Counted from the stretch's first letter, positions 1 to 11,500 are shown. The stretch is DNA of 64,000 nt from Brasenia schreberi (GCA_036023115.1 JAYKKT010000041.1:124001-188000), one strand, 5' to 3'. Numbers and translations: made by a program. The notes: generated by a model from the sequence alone, not told the origin.

Positions 1-136
1 TATTTGAGTTCAATACCGTTTCCCTCATTCTATCCCTAGTGTAAAAGCAACAATTACAAAAGTCAGACTGAAGTCCTAACGGAACTGTCCGAAATATATT
101 TGAGAGAGCTATTGCAGAATCAAGTGAAAGAAGAAA

Positions 137-436
137 TGAAAAACTAAAGGATGACCAAAGAAGATATGAGGAAAAAACATTTAAGATGGTTTGAACATGT
201 AGAAAGATGACCAAAGGATGCTCCCGTAAGAAGATATTAAAACTAAATTGTGAAAATGTTAAAGAGAAAGAGGATGACAATAAAAGTGTTGGAAAGAAAC
301 TATAAAGAATGATCTAGTTTATATTGAGTTAACTGCTAGCATGACACATGATAAGGCTATGTAGAAACAAAGAATTCATATAGCCGACCCCATCTAGTAT
401 GGGAAAAGGCTTGCTTAGTTGTTGTTGTTGTTGTTG
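137..436 (+). mobile_element. RTE LINE, decayed 3' fragment
   Basis: This is the last part of an RTE-clade non-LTR retrotransposon. It matches the 3' end of the longer copy at 48202-51167: the segment that encodes the end of the reverse transcriptase protein, then the common terminus around GACCCCATCTAGTATGGGAAA and a tail of TTG repeats. It has many substitutions and small indels and codes for nothing intact. The TTG tail rather than poly(A) is typical of RTE elements. Its 5' boundary is approximate. Confidence 0.8.
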
Positions 437-449
437 TTTGCAGAGTCAA

Positions 450-680
450 GTGGTTCATGAACCTTCAGACAGGTATCATCAGGGACCTCAAGTTGGAAAC
501 GACTCTACGAGCAACAAATGTTGTCCAATGACAAATATTATGGGGGATCAGGTCAATTGCAGGAGGCCTCTTAGATCTTCACCCCAAGCTCCAATCCAAC
601 CAGGCAGAGAGATAGAGAGAGCTCTACAGACTGAAAAGGCTTTGGACACAAGTGAGGAATTGAATCTCTCCCTTTCTTAG
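450..680 (+). CDS. Unidentified possible terminal exon ending in LNLSLS
   Basis: An open frame follows a TTTGCAG acceptor at about 443-449 and runs to a stop at 678-680. The peptide is polar, with two Cys residues side by side, and ends EELNLSLS. The LxLxL pattern resembles an EAR repression motif as found near the end of many plant transcription factors, but a match this short can arise by chance. I do not recognise the protein. No upstream exon is visible, because the sequence before it is the LINE tail. It may be the last exon of a gene lying off the left edge, or non-coding. The acceptor is built into the LINE tail (see findings). Confidence 0.25.
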   Translation: MVHEPSDRYHQGPQVGNDSTSNKCCPMTNIMGDQVNCRRPLRSSPQAPIQPGREIERALQTEKALDTSEELNLSLS

Positions 681-1183
681 AGGTCGATCAATCAAGCTTG
701 ATTGATTCACCTCATGTACGTGGTGCTGCAATCCAAGAAACTTGTTTTGGTCCAAGAGTCAAGTTAAGCAAAGGTTGGTTGATAGAATTTTCATCATCAA
801 CCTCGATAGCCATAAAAACCTCATATGGAATAGCTTGTGAAAGACTTGGAGATTCCAGCAGCTCTGCATCATAATCTGTACCCTTTTGATTGGTTAAAAG
901 GGAACACATGTTAGGGCATAGTCAAGACACAATCATAAAGCGGGTTCATTGATAGGATAAACTTGTGAAGTAGTTTCTTTGAGGTTCATGTCTGACTCTT
1001 TGATATTTATGCTTGTGGGGTTTCAATGCAACACACTATTGTAGCAAAAGTTGATCAAAGACAAAATGTGTTTCTCATGATGGGTTTCTTTGTAAATACA
1101 TCTTCCATGCTATTGATCGTAGGCAAGTGAAACAATTAATGGTAAATGGATGTTGTAGGCTTGAACTTTTATTTGTGTAATGT
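681..1183. other. Non-coding stretch, nothing recognised
   Basis: No conserved protein, RNA gene or repeat boundary is recognisable here. The short open frames have no family resemblance. Confidence 0.5.
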
Positions 1184-1600
1184 GAAGAAGCTGAATGTTG
1201 GGCAGTTAATGATTAATGTATACAAAAGAGGACTCGGGTAGAAATGAAGATGCTAAGTTGGATGAGTTGCCACATAAGGAAAGACTATTCGTAATGAGGT
1301 TATTAGAAATAAATTGAGAGTGGTAACAGTAGATAATAAAATGAGGAAAACTCGTTTAAAATGGTTTGGAAACATAGGAAGACAATGAAAGGAAGCTCTA
1401 GTAAGAAGCTACGAGAAACCAGATGGTGAAAATGTTAAAAGAGGAAGAAGAAGATCATAAAAGTGTTGGAAGGAAACAATAAAGGATGATCTAGCTTATG
1501 TTGAGTTACTGCTAGTATGACACACCATCGAGCTCTATGGAAACAGAGAATCTATGTAGCTAACTCCATCTAGTATGGGAAAAGGCTTAGTTGTTGTGAA
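1184..1600 (+). mobile_element. RTE LINE, decayed 3' fragment
   Basis: A second LINE 3' end. It starts near the segment matching GTTGGGCAGTTAATCATCAA of the longer copies and ends with CATCTAGTATGGGAAAAGGC followed by TTAGTTGTTG. It is interrupted by stops and indels, and its TTG tail is short, as in old copies. It overlaps in content with the fragment at 137-436, so the two are separate insertions rather than one element split in two. Confidence 0.75.
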
Positions 1601-2664
1601 GAAGTTGAATGTGAAGAACATATTTTGCACTTTACTAACATGAGGAACGGGAGGATGGATAACGCAAGGGAATACAAGCAGTTGTATTCTGCTTCAATTT
1701 GAGGAAGCAATACCATGACAGCTAAATCTCAAGATGTGAAAAGAACAATGAACAGCTTGTCCACCAAGCGTTAAGAAAGTAAGTATTCATTCAACAAAAA
1801 GAAAAACACCCTTGGTCAGAAGGTCTAACCAATGGGATAACTACAGCCGAGTGAGTCATGCAGTGCAGTCGTTTAGTTCTCCTTGAGCGCTCTCAGTTCT
1901 TCGTAGTCCAATTACAATGGTATGTATACAAAACACAAGCATCAGGATGAGCCAGATGTGCATCCTAGAGGGAAAATCAAGATCTTTGAGGAAGTGGATT
2001 TTGTTTTGGTTCAGAAACAATGAAGTAAAATGGCAATATCTCTGGAAAAACTTTTGATTTTCTTTTTTGATTAAGACTTGATGATTATCAAAAGTAAAAC
2101 TATCATGAAGCTAAGTTCGACAAACTCAATCTAGTGCTGAACGAAAGGAACTTCTCCTTGCGTGCAACAAAATGCAAGAACGAGTTTTCCTAATTAAGGA
2201 AAGCCATGCAGGTGGTGCTTCATATCATATAGAATCTCGGATCCCAAGTTTAAGTCCTTTTGTAGTCATGTACAACATGACTTTATAAGGCCATGATGTT
2301 CCACGGGGTTTGTGCATATTCAACAAGGCAAGTTAATTGGCTTAGTTAAATTTCAGATTTTCTGCTTATTGCTCATTCAGTTCTCGTTTGTGCTTCATGT
2401 TTTTTATTCCATATATGGTTTTCTCTAATCCATTAGTTGTATGCTTCTAATATGTGCACTCCCTGCCCTGAGTTGTTCAAGCCTCGTTGGCTGCACTAGT
2501 GTTTCCTATTCCTCGAATTCTGCCTGGATAGATGAACATTCTTTATGGGGTCCAAGTTTATATGCCGCTTAGCTGTCGTTTCTATGCATGTGTTCTGTGA
2601 CTAGGATGGATCAATATAAATATCGTTAAATGCGTTATATAAGTGAAGTTTTCATTGTTATGCA
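1601..2664. other. Non-coding stretch, possible intron sequence
   Basis: No domain or repeat boundary was recognised. It is T-rich on the plus strand towards 2340-2660, as expected for intron sequence, and leads into the possible exon at 2665. Confidence 0.35.
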
Positions 2665-2748
2665 GACTTTAGACATGCTCTTGTTCTTGAACCCATGAAT
2701 AAGACTGCACAAAAGGCTGTTCAGAAACTGAGGAATCTTATTGCATAG
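2665..2748 (+). CDS. Possible terminal exon of a TPR-type protein
   Basis: After a TGTTATGCAG acceptor an open frame encodes about 27 residues, reading FRHALVLEPMNKTAQKAVQK and ending NLIA with a stop. The pattern of an alanine-rich helix, then a [LV]EPxNKTA turn and a basic helix resembles the C-terminal TPR helix pair of plant co-chaperone-like proteins. Earlier exons were not found upstream, so this is either an orphan exon remnant or the end of a gene with long introns. The family assignment is tentative. Confidence 0.35.
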   Translation, partial: DFRHALVLEPMNKTAQKAVQKLRNLIA

Positions 2749-3330
2749 CTGCTACCAGCAATAGCCGGTAAGGTGTCAAAGGCCCACAATTTTCCTTGAC
2801 GCGTTTCAGTGAGCTTCTGGTCTCCTCTTGATGGTGCAAAGGCTGGTTTCATGGAAGTTCATTCCTTAAATCTGTGATAGCTTGTGCACCAATTGGTAGT
2901 GTGTTGAATCGCACACCATGGGCCCAACTGAGTTCTTCATGTTCACTCATCAACCAGGGATGAGTTTTCTTGATATCCGTTTTCCGGCATTCATTGTTGT
3001 ACATAAATGAGGATTACCATTTTTCTCGGCGTAGTTTCTTTTGTAGGTTAAATGGTTGCACTGAAGTATTTCTTGAATTTGTTTTGGCAATTTCTTTAGA
3101 TTGCGAGTCTTTCTCGGACTTCACAATCTTGAGCACTGTCGGCAACCAGGTTGTATGTTCTGTGTGAAATAAAGTAATTCAAATCCATGCTACTTCTGCT
3201 AGATTGCAATTACAATTTGGACCACGACGATGCTTTCATATGCTAATGTGTTGTATCTCTGCTAAATGAGGAGAACCATTTTTCTTACCTACTATTTAAG
3301 GTATTCACTTAAGATATATCTTGTGTAACC
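2749..3330. other. Non-coding stretch, possible 3' UTR or intergenic
   Basis: Nothing recognised. A small open frame at 2970-3167 has no family resemblance. The region could hold the 3' UTR of the possible TPR-like exon. Confidence 0.35.
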
Positions 3331-4360
3331 TTTTAGAGCAAGACATGATATTTATTAATCAAGAAAAAACTTATGATAGGGTGACCAGAGATATTCTTTA
3401 GAGAATCTTAAAAAAAAGAGGTATCTCATTAACATATATATAAATCTTATAAGAAACATGTACGATCGTGCAAACACTTGTATGAGGAGTTATGAAGGAA
3501 TGATACTCTTTTGAAGTTAATATTGAGTTACATCAATGATCAATTTTAAGTTCATATTTATTTATATTGATCGTTCGTGAGTTAACAAAACATATAAGTA
3601 TCTTGGTGTATGTTATTTGTAAATGACATTCTGTTAGTGTATGAGTCTAAGAAAAAAGTTAATATGAAATTTAAACTATGAAGAGAAATGTTAGACAGTA
3701 AAAGCTTCTGACTTAGTAGAACAAAGACAAAATATATGAAACATAAGTTTGATCATTTGAATATTTTAGAGGTCATAAAAATTAAGATTTACACACATTG
3801 CATCCCTCACAAGGAAAGTTTTAAATATGAAAGATTAATTTTTCAAAGTGATAGAAAAATTGATTGAGATATACAAAATTAATGTCGGTTGGTTAAAGAG
3901 GGGTATCCGGTACTTTGTGTGATAAGAAGATATCAATAAATTTGAAAGGTAAATATTATATAACAACAATTAGACCTACTATGTTTTATGATTCTAAGTG
4001 TTGGGCAGTTAATCATCAACATGTGAGTTTTATGATTCTAAGTGTTTGACAATTAATCATCATGTGTAAAAGATGTATGTAAAAAAAATAAAGAGATTGA
4101 TGATTGGTCAAATAAAAAAAGATGGTATATACAATGAGGTTATTAGAAACTAATTGAGAGTAACACCAATAAAGGATAAAATGAGAGAAAAAATAGATTG
4201 TGAAAATGTTAGAGGAAGAGGATGATCACAATTGTGTTGGAGAGAAACTATAAACAATGTTCTAATTTATAGAGTTAATTGCTAGTATGATACATGCTAG
4301 TATGATACATGATAAGGCTATGTGGAAACAAGGAATCCATGTAGCCTACCAATGCAACTT
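3331..4360 (+). mobile_element. RTE LINE, old 5'-truncated copy
   Basis: A longer decayed copy of the same LINE family. It begins in the reverse transcriptase region matching DLEKAYDRV and runs through the block around YLG.IFQSD to the end of the protein and the terminal AATCCATGTAGCC. Stop codons, frameshifts and a duplicated segment near 3998-4060 (GTTGGGCAGTTAATCATCAA appears twice in altered form) make it inactive. The extreme 3' end merges with the local duplications that begin at 4272. Confidence 0.75.
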
Positions 4361-5067
4361 TTATGTCTCCTGAGTAAAAAACATGGGGAAAACATTCTCG
4401 AGCATAATAACTTGTAATATTCAAGGTAAAATAGATTAAAAAATCAAACTTCTTCTGCTAGAAGGTTCAGGCCTACTAAATGATATTATGGAGATGATTC
4501 CTTACATGTTCATGTGAGCTTTGGCGGCCCTTCGATGTCGAGAAAGGATGAGTCATCACAGAGTTAATTGCTAGTATGATACATGACAAGGCTATGTGAA
4601 TCCATGTAGCCTACCAATGCAACTTTTATGTCTCCTGAGTAAAAAACATGGGGAAGAGAACTTGGATGGGCCGCATGCCACGATTTAGGCATGTCGCCAA
4701 ATAATAGGAATATGTGGGTCTAGAGAGAGGGAGCGAGGTTGGTGGCAGCTGGCAGACACCATATGGGCACTTTGGCTGAGAGCACTATAGACAGAAGGGC
4801 CTGACGTGGCAAACCCCACAAACCCATTGCAACTTGTTCCACTTTGGAAGATATTTCAATATCTAGATATAAAACCATAGTAGGAATCATCAAACATTCT
4901 CGAGCATAATAACTTGTAATATTCAAGGTAAAATAGATTAAAAAATCAAACTTCTTCTGCTAGAAGGTTCAGGCCTACTATTGTTAATGATATTATGGAG
5001 ATGATTCCTTACATGTTCATGTGAGCTTTGGCGGCCCTTCGATGTCGAGAAACGATGAGTCATCACA
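4272..5067. repeat. Local duplication mosaic (X-Y-X'-Z-Y')
   Basis: Two blocks occur twice in the same orientation. Block X (4272-4392), containing the LINE end and CCAATGCAACTTTTATGTCT, recurs at 4562-4656. Block Y (about 4393-4561), from CATTCTCGAGCATAATAACT to GATGAGTCATCACAG, recurs at about 4890-5067 with a few differences. Unique sequence Z (4657-4889) lies between X' and Y'. There is no coding content. The order suggests one tandem duplication followed by insertion or deletion within the second copy. Confidence 0.75.
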
Positions 5068-5984
5068 GGGGCCGTGGTGGGTTTACTCGCTGCCTGCGCT
5101 CACATGGGCAGCTTCTGCGCAGGCAAGCTTTCATCTCTAGGGTTGACTCTAATGGAGCATATGCTCCAAAAGCCTTCGGTTAGAATGTGATACCGTCTGC
5201 TATCTTTGTGGCTGGAGTGGCCAGGAAAAACAGGGGACCTTGCCAGCATGATTGAACACAAAAAATGCAGCAACCACCAATGAATTACCATCATACACGG
5301 AAGGAGGTTTGACATGATGAGTGGTAGGTTAAGGTCACCTAATTGTAGGGTATCAAATGCGCTTAACGTTACTGCATATGATCAAATAAATAGAAGCAGG
5401 GGCTGTTGACAAATTCCGTAAGAGAGAGAGAGAGAGAGATTAGTGATCAAATTAAATAATTCCCATGAAATAATGAACCTTAATGGATCAAAGAAAACCA
5501 ACGATGCCAGAATATCTATGAAATCCACATTATGATCACCAATAACATCTTAACTTTGCGTATATGCTTATACCGCGAACCCATACCCTGCCCAATTGCA
5601 CAAGATTTGCAACTTAAAAGACTGCATCGGCCAGGATATGGTATGTGACCAAGTACACATTAAAGTATAGTCGATTGAACCAAGTCAACTTAAAAAAAAG
5701 AACCTAGAAGAAGCGCACTGTTAGTATGAACACATCCGCGTGCACCTATCACACTCTGCTGAGCTACTCACATCCGTCTTATTCAAAGACGACGTAAGGG
5801 TCTGTCCCCTGCTTTGATCATTCAAGATACAAAAGGGGAAAAACTCTTAATATATTGTATTGGCCGGCCATCGACTCATCGCCTGAAACCAAAAATAAAA
5901 AGGTTTGGGTTTGGTAGTGTGGAATTTTACTGGTTGAGTAGCCATATATTAATAGCTACTACATTATTAATCCTAGCAACCAAA
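5068..5984. other. Intergenic, nothing recognised
   Basis: Apart from a short (GA)n run near 5421-5440 I see no gene, RNA or repeat boundary. It lies downstream of the DELLA-like locus, whose coding similarity fades near 5985. Confidence 0.5.
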
Positions 5985-7303
5985 TGCGGCCACCCCCTTA
6001 TATTCATTTTAGATCAAAAGGGAGTGTTCTCTTCCACTCTGTATCCATCCCCACCCGCAAACAGCGCCAACAACATGCTCGCTTGCTTAAACGCGTTGGA
6101 CCCCAAATGAACCGGAACGAACCCGGCCGAACTGAACAACCGCTGTCTCCACTGGTTCAACGTCTCGTGCCGCTCCACCCGCTCAACCCTTCACACGCCA
6201 CCACGTTACAGATTTGTTTCCCCAAATACACCTCCGACATCACCTTGTCCTGCGACTCTACCGTCGACCCCTCCAACGAGTCAAACATCGTCGAGTAGTA
6301 ATGCAGCGACTCAGTGAACCGGTCTAGAAAACCCAGTCCGTTGTGGTTCGCTTCTTGTTCCACAACGGTAACGATCTCCGGTTTAATCTGGTTCACCACG
6401 GAGAGAACCTTCTCCACCGCACCAGGCCGAGCTAACAGTTTGTGAAACTCGAACACCGAGTTAACCGCCACCGACTCGGTCTCGCTCGGCCTGAGTTCGA
6501 GCATGGACGCGTCAAGATCGGCGAGGCTGTTCGCGACGAAGCCTCTGAATTCGAACTCAACGTGAATGGTTTCTGCAAATTGTGCGAGTTTCCAACCGAC
6601 TTCTTGTAAATGGTCCGAGTTGTCCATCGCCGGAGGGCCGATTCCGGTTAACCGGAAAGCAGGGGACCGCCGGGGCGTTTTGCGAGGGCTAGCATCAGTG
6701 CCGGCCACTGCATCCCTTGATTCATGCTGAAATCGATGACGTGGACGCGCGCTTCTTCTCTCTTGCGCTCCCTCGGCCGTATACGACCCCTTCTATGCCT
6801 TCATCATCATCATCGAAATGTTCTTCCAGCGGTGAACGTGATGGCGGTAGAAGGGTAGCTTTTCCGCCGTTGGTTGCAGAGGACGAGGACTCCGTGCTGC
6901 GGTCGGACTTCCAAACAGGATTCTTGGTGGTAGTCGTGGTAGAGAGATTCGTAGTACCCAAATTGGGGGCAACGGGGTTGAGCTCTGAGAGCATGCTATC
7001 AATCCAGGTCGCGATGTCGGAAGGGTTGTAATGGACGGTGTCGGAGGAGAGGTGGGAGATGCCATCCTCTTGGGCGCTACCGATCACCATCTCCAATTGC
7101 TCCAGCTTCTGCGCCACTTGCGCCATGTCCGACGATCGGACGTTGTACCCTAACGTTGCCAGCAGCTCATCCATTCCGGCGTCGGCTTCTTCCGACATTT
7201 CGCACTTCCCTCTAGGAGCCATCGTTGGTGGGTACACTCCAGCTCCGTCAGGCTGTTGCTGGTGAAGGGGATGATGCTGAGGATGATGACGTTCTCTCTT
7301 CAT
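5985..7303 (-). pseudogene. GAI: DELLA/GAI-like GRAS gene, LHRI deleted and frameshifted
   Basis: DELLA proteins are nuclear GRAS repressors of gibberellin responses that are degraded when GID1 binds their N-terminus. The start at 7301-7303 gives MKRE, typical of the family. In the first frame (7303-6722, 193 codons) the GID1-binding motifs are present: DELLATLGY, an AQKLEQLE helix and TVHYNPSD. After a Ser/Thr-rich linker the expected leucine heptad I is missing. The sequence passes directly, in another frame, into [17 protein letters not shown]. One more frame change near 6660 leads to the rest of GRAS ([38 protein letters not shown] at 6708-6170). A further change gives [10 protein letters not shown] and [14 protein letters not shown], before homology stops at YRVEEN near 6000. 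At least two of the shifts are homopolymer length changes (CCCCC to CCCC; GGGGG to GGG). Plant DELLA genes normally lack introns, so the missing block is not an intron. It could be a true pseudogene or a damaged assembly. Confidence 0.9.
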
Positions 7304-7998
7304 TTCTCTTATCTTCCTCCTTTTGGGGTTTCTTACTTGGGGAACCCTTTTTTTAACAGCCCCCCTTCCAGACGGTGACTGTGAATGCCTCGATGGCGTT
7401 CTCTCTCTTTCTCTCTCTCTCTCTGTCACTGACTTCCCAGATCGGGTACACTCTGATGATGCAGTGCAGTGCAGTATGAACCACTCGTGAAGGGCTGGCT
7501 CACCTCCCTATGCTAAAAGCTATGTAAACAAGAAGGATTAATTTAAGCTTAGCTGGGGAGAAAAGGAAGCAAGAGGAGAAGGACGGACGGCGAGACAGAT
7601 TCTCGATTTTATCATGAAGAGGAAGTAGAACGGGATTCGAGGATTCCGTTTCGTTGGGTTTTATTGCGCTAAGATACGATGGAGCAGCAAAATGAAAAGA
7701 GGAATCGAGAGAGGAAATTGGTCCCTCACTCAGTAACTCCGGGGAGAGAGAGAGAGATGTGTAACAGACAGCTATGGAAGGTGAGGTGCCGTCACAAACG
7801 CAACTTTCGGTTGGTTTACCAAGTTAGCGTAGCGGTGGGGCTTTTCTTTTGAGCTAATTAAAACAAGAAGGGAGGCCTCTGTCTCGGGTGACAACGTAGG
7901 GTAACAATCGTCGCGCGCGAGAGAGCGTGACTGGGTTGACGAACGCCAACGGACGGTCTCCATTTCACAATGTCAATCCAGATGTGACGTCTGCATTA

Positions 7999-8006
7999 TA
8001 TTTATA
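7999..8006 (-). promoter_or_regulatory. Candidate TATA box of the DELLA-like locus
   Basis: The minus strand reads TATAAATA here, about 700 bases upstream of the start codon. The interval 7304-7990 has CT/GA-rich patches (7395-7430, 7745-7757) of the kind common in plant 5' UTRs, and DELLA genes often have long leaders. The assignment rests on position and motif only. Confidence 0.3.
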
Positions 8007-8159
8007 CATCCCCCCTTCTCTCTCACACACTTTTATACGTATCGAAGTCATCAAATAAAAGCTGCATGCAGTGGGGTCAGTGGGTCCGCTGCATGGAAAG
8101 GCTCAATCCTCACGTAAGCTACCATTCATCTTACATGTGTACGAATGTAATGAAGTCTC

Positions 8160-10290
8160 TCTCTCTCTGTATTGTGTATTTTACTTTTTATTTTATCACA
8201 TTGAAATAATAAAATAAATTTGAATATACTAATAAATATAATGTTGAATGGTTGAAATTTAAATTAAAAACTAAAATATCAATATAAATAAAGTATATAT
8301 CGAAAATATATATATATATATAGTATTTTTTAATTTCAATTTCAATTATTCTACTACAACTACAACTAAGCCTTTTCCCATACTAGACGGGGTCGGCTAC
8401 ATGGATTCTTTGTTTCCACAGATCCCTCTCGTGTGCCATGTTAGCAGTTAACTCACAATAAGCTAGATCATTCTTTATTGTTTCTTTCCAACACTTTTGT
8501 GGTCGTCCTCTACCTCTTTTAATACTTTCCAAATTTAGTTTTTCTAACCTTCTTACACGTTCTTCTTTTGATCTTCTTTCAATATGTCTAAACCATCTTA
8601 AATGATGTTCTCTCATTTTATCCTCTATTGGTGTCACTCCTAATTTGTTTCTAATAACCTCATTATGTATACAGTCTTTTCTTGTATGACCACTCATCCA
8701 TCTCAACATCTTCATTTCTGTCACAGACATCTTTTGTACATGTTGATAATTAACTGCCCAACACTCAAAACCATAAAACATGACAGGCCTAATTGCTGCT
8801 CTATAATATTTACCTTTTAATTTTAATGGTATCTTCTTATCACAAAGAATACCTGATGCTCCTCTCCATTTTAACCAACCAGCATTAATTCTATGCATAA
8901 CATCTCCATCAATTCTTCCATCACTCTGAAAAATTGACCCTAGGTATTTAAAACTTTCCTTTTGGGGAATGCAATGTGTGCCAATTTTAATTTCTATGTC
9001 CTCTGAAGTAACTAAATGATCAAACTTACATTCCATATATTCCGTCTTTGTTCTACTAAGTCGGAGGCCTTTGCTTTCTAATGTTTCTCTCCATAGTTCC
9101 AATTTTCTATTAACTTTTTCCTTAGACTCCTCCACTAATACAATGTCATCTGCAAATAACATACACCAAGGTACTTCATCTTGAATATGTCTTGTTAACT
9201 CATCCATCACCATTATAAATAAGTATGGACTTAAAGTTGATCCTTGATGTAACCCAATATTAACTTCAAAGAAGTCTATCGTTCCTTCATGAGTTATTAC
9301 ACATGTTTTGGCACCATCATACATGTCTCTTATAAGGTTAATATATGTCAATGGGATATCTCTTTTTTCCAAAGTTCTCCAAAGAACCTCCCTTGGTACC
9401 CTATCATAAGCTTTTTCTAGATCAATAAATATCATATGAAGGCCTTTTTTTTTTGCTCTAAAATGTTTCATAAGACGTCTCAAAAGGTGAATCGCTTCAA
9501 CAATAGATCTACCTTACATGAATCCAAATTGGTTCTCTATTGTACTTGATACTGTCTTAACCTACGTTCGATCATTCTTTCTCACAATTTCATAGTATGA
9601 CTCATTAACTTGATACCTCGATAATTCGCACAATTTTGAATGTCTCCCTTATTCTTATATGTGGATATAAGTGTACTTGCTCTCCATTTCTCGGGCATCT
9701 TTTGACTTTTTCATATTTCATTAAGTAGTCTTGTGAGCCAAGTGATTCCTATTTCTCCTAGTATTTTCCAAACTTCTATAGGGATATTATCTGGTCCTAT
9801 CGATTTATCACCTTTCATATGTTTAAGAGCTTCTTTGACTTCATTCTTTTGAATACGTCGGTTGAAATTGTGGTTTATATACTTTTCTGACTTGGCTAAA
9901 TCTCCTAAAATAATACTAACATCTTTATTTTCATTAAAAAAATTATAAAAATAGTTTTTCCATCTATTTCTTATATCATCATTTGCCACTAGAATTTTTT
10001 CATCCTCGTCTTTTATCCATCTAACATAATTAAGATCTTTAGTTTTCTTATCTCTAGCCCTAACTATCCTAAAAATATCTCTTTCACCCTCTTTTGAGTT
10101 GAGTTTTTTTATATAAGTCCTCCCAAATCTTAGCTTTTGCTTCACTAACGACCTTTTTTCGCTTCCTTCTTTGCTTTTTTATAATCAATTTCAATTATTC
10201 ATTATAAAAAAATAAACGATTGAAATTTGTTTGAATTTGCTCACACTTAAGTCTACTAACATATACAAGTTTATATATATTATCTCAAAG
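8160..10290. mobile_element. MITE-like element split by a LINE
   Basis: The left part (about 8160-8351) contains GAATGGTTGAAATTTAAATT, and the right part (10185-10290) contains CACTTAAGTCTACTAACATA followed by TACAAGTTT. These match, in order, the body and right terminus of the better preserved MITE at 59631-59874. The LINE at 8352-10184 separates them. The left terminus is not clear, so the outer boundary is approximate. Confidence 0.5.
8352..10184 (-). mobile_element. RTE LINE with target duplication, 5'-truncated
   Basis: A minus-strand copy. Its 3' end is at 8352 (complement of the TTG tail, then AAGCCTTTTCCCATACTAGA) and its truncated 5' end is at 10184. It is bounded by a 16-bp direct repeat, TCAATTTCAATTATTC, at 8336-8351 and 10185-10200. 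This is the target site duplication and fixes both ends. The coding part is among the best preserved in the window: a 366-residue open frame (9483-8383) holds the reverse transcriptase palm with [10 protein letters not shown] and the catalytic box [11 protein letters not shown], then the C-terminal thumb and zinc-like region ([12 protein letters not shown]). An upstream frame (10145-9711) encodes the linker before RT. A stop and frameshift near 9500-9700 separate them, and the endonuclease is absent, so this copy cannot move by itself. Confidence 0.92.
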
Positions 10291-11500
10291 ATTGAAAGAT
10301 TAAGTTGATAAAATAGATTTGAGCACCAAATCATGATAAAATCTATTTTATCATCTAATGGTAAATAAACACATAGTATAATAAATGTAAAATATAAAAG
10401 TATAATATTACTTTTACTTCATATCTATAGTATTATTAATTATGTCAATCAAAAAATAAATTTTTTTGAATAGATTTACACACGAATAGGATAACACTAT
10501 ATATATAAAGGCATTATCCAAAAGCATCCCAGGTTTATAACACTTCTTGCGGGCTTGGAATGAATATCAACGAAGCTAGAGCCACATATTTTATGTCTCA
10601 TCAAGCAGCAAGCTTTTGCCCTAAAACCAACATTGGTGAAAGCAAGTCAGACCACTTTTCGAGGGGTTTACCTCGAGTAAAGATGCTAAGAGCTGCAAAA
10701 ACGCAGAGGCTCGAATCCGCCATTTACCGCACCTCCTCAAATGTACCTGTCTCTTTTTCTCCCTCCTCGTTCCTTCTCTCTCTTTATATATATATATATA
10801 ATAAAAAAAATTCTAACGAAAAAGGAAAAAACTGTCCGTACACACCAACTTTCTTCAATGAAACCTGCTCGATTCCTTTTTAGGTTTCTCCTTATTTTAA
10901 TGGTGACGGCCCGACGGGGGCTGTCATCTAAGCCAAGTTGGCAGTGCCGTGGGGCCGTCCATCTAAAAATCACATGCACCCGGAGAGAGCGGAGAAATCC
11001 AATAAAAAACCTAATAAAAATATTCTTGCCGTTAATTGCTTCTAAAAATATCCCCCCCACCCCAAAAGTTAAATATTAAAAATATCTACCTTTTGTTCGT
11101 GTAATTCAAATATTAAGAATATTTTTAGCAAGTTCATCACCCTTGTTAGTCGTGTCATTGACATCTATCAGCCTGTATCATCATCGAGTATAGCTTCCGT
11201 CTGGAGTAGTAACCCTCTTTTATGACATTCCGGGGTTCGAGATGGTGACCTCGTTGTAAAGTGGCCTTAGATCATTACCAATAAGGAAGGAAAAGCCGGT
11301 TTACGTGCTCCTTCCGGGAAGTAAAGAGCCCCTATTAACGAAGCCGACTCAAGATTGCCTTTCTTTTTGTGTGTGTGTTACAAGAAGAGCCAAATTCTAA
11401 CACACACTCACACATGCACTTTCTAGCAGTGGAACTCCTCATCAGCAGCAATAGTGGTAGAGTACTCAAGATTGTCTTTCTAAACGATACTTTGTTCCAT
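10201..11500. other. AT-rich intergenic DNA with a hairpin
   Basis: No gene is recognised. A hairpin lies at 10308-10353: GATAAAATAGATTT pairs with AAATCTATTTTATC across about 18 bases. It resembles the terminal sequence TGCTCAAATCTATTTTATCA of the MITE at 60841-61010, so this is probably a relic of the same family. A (TA)n run lies near 10783-10802, and GT- and CA-rich patches near 11370-11415. Open frames at 10560-11079 overlap on both strands and look spurious. Confidence 0.45.
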
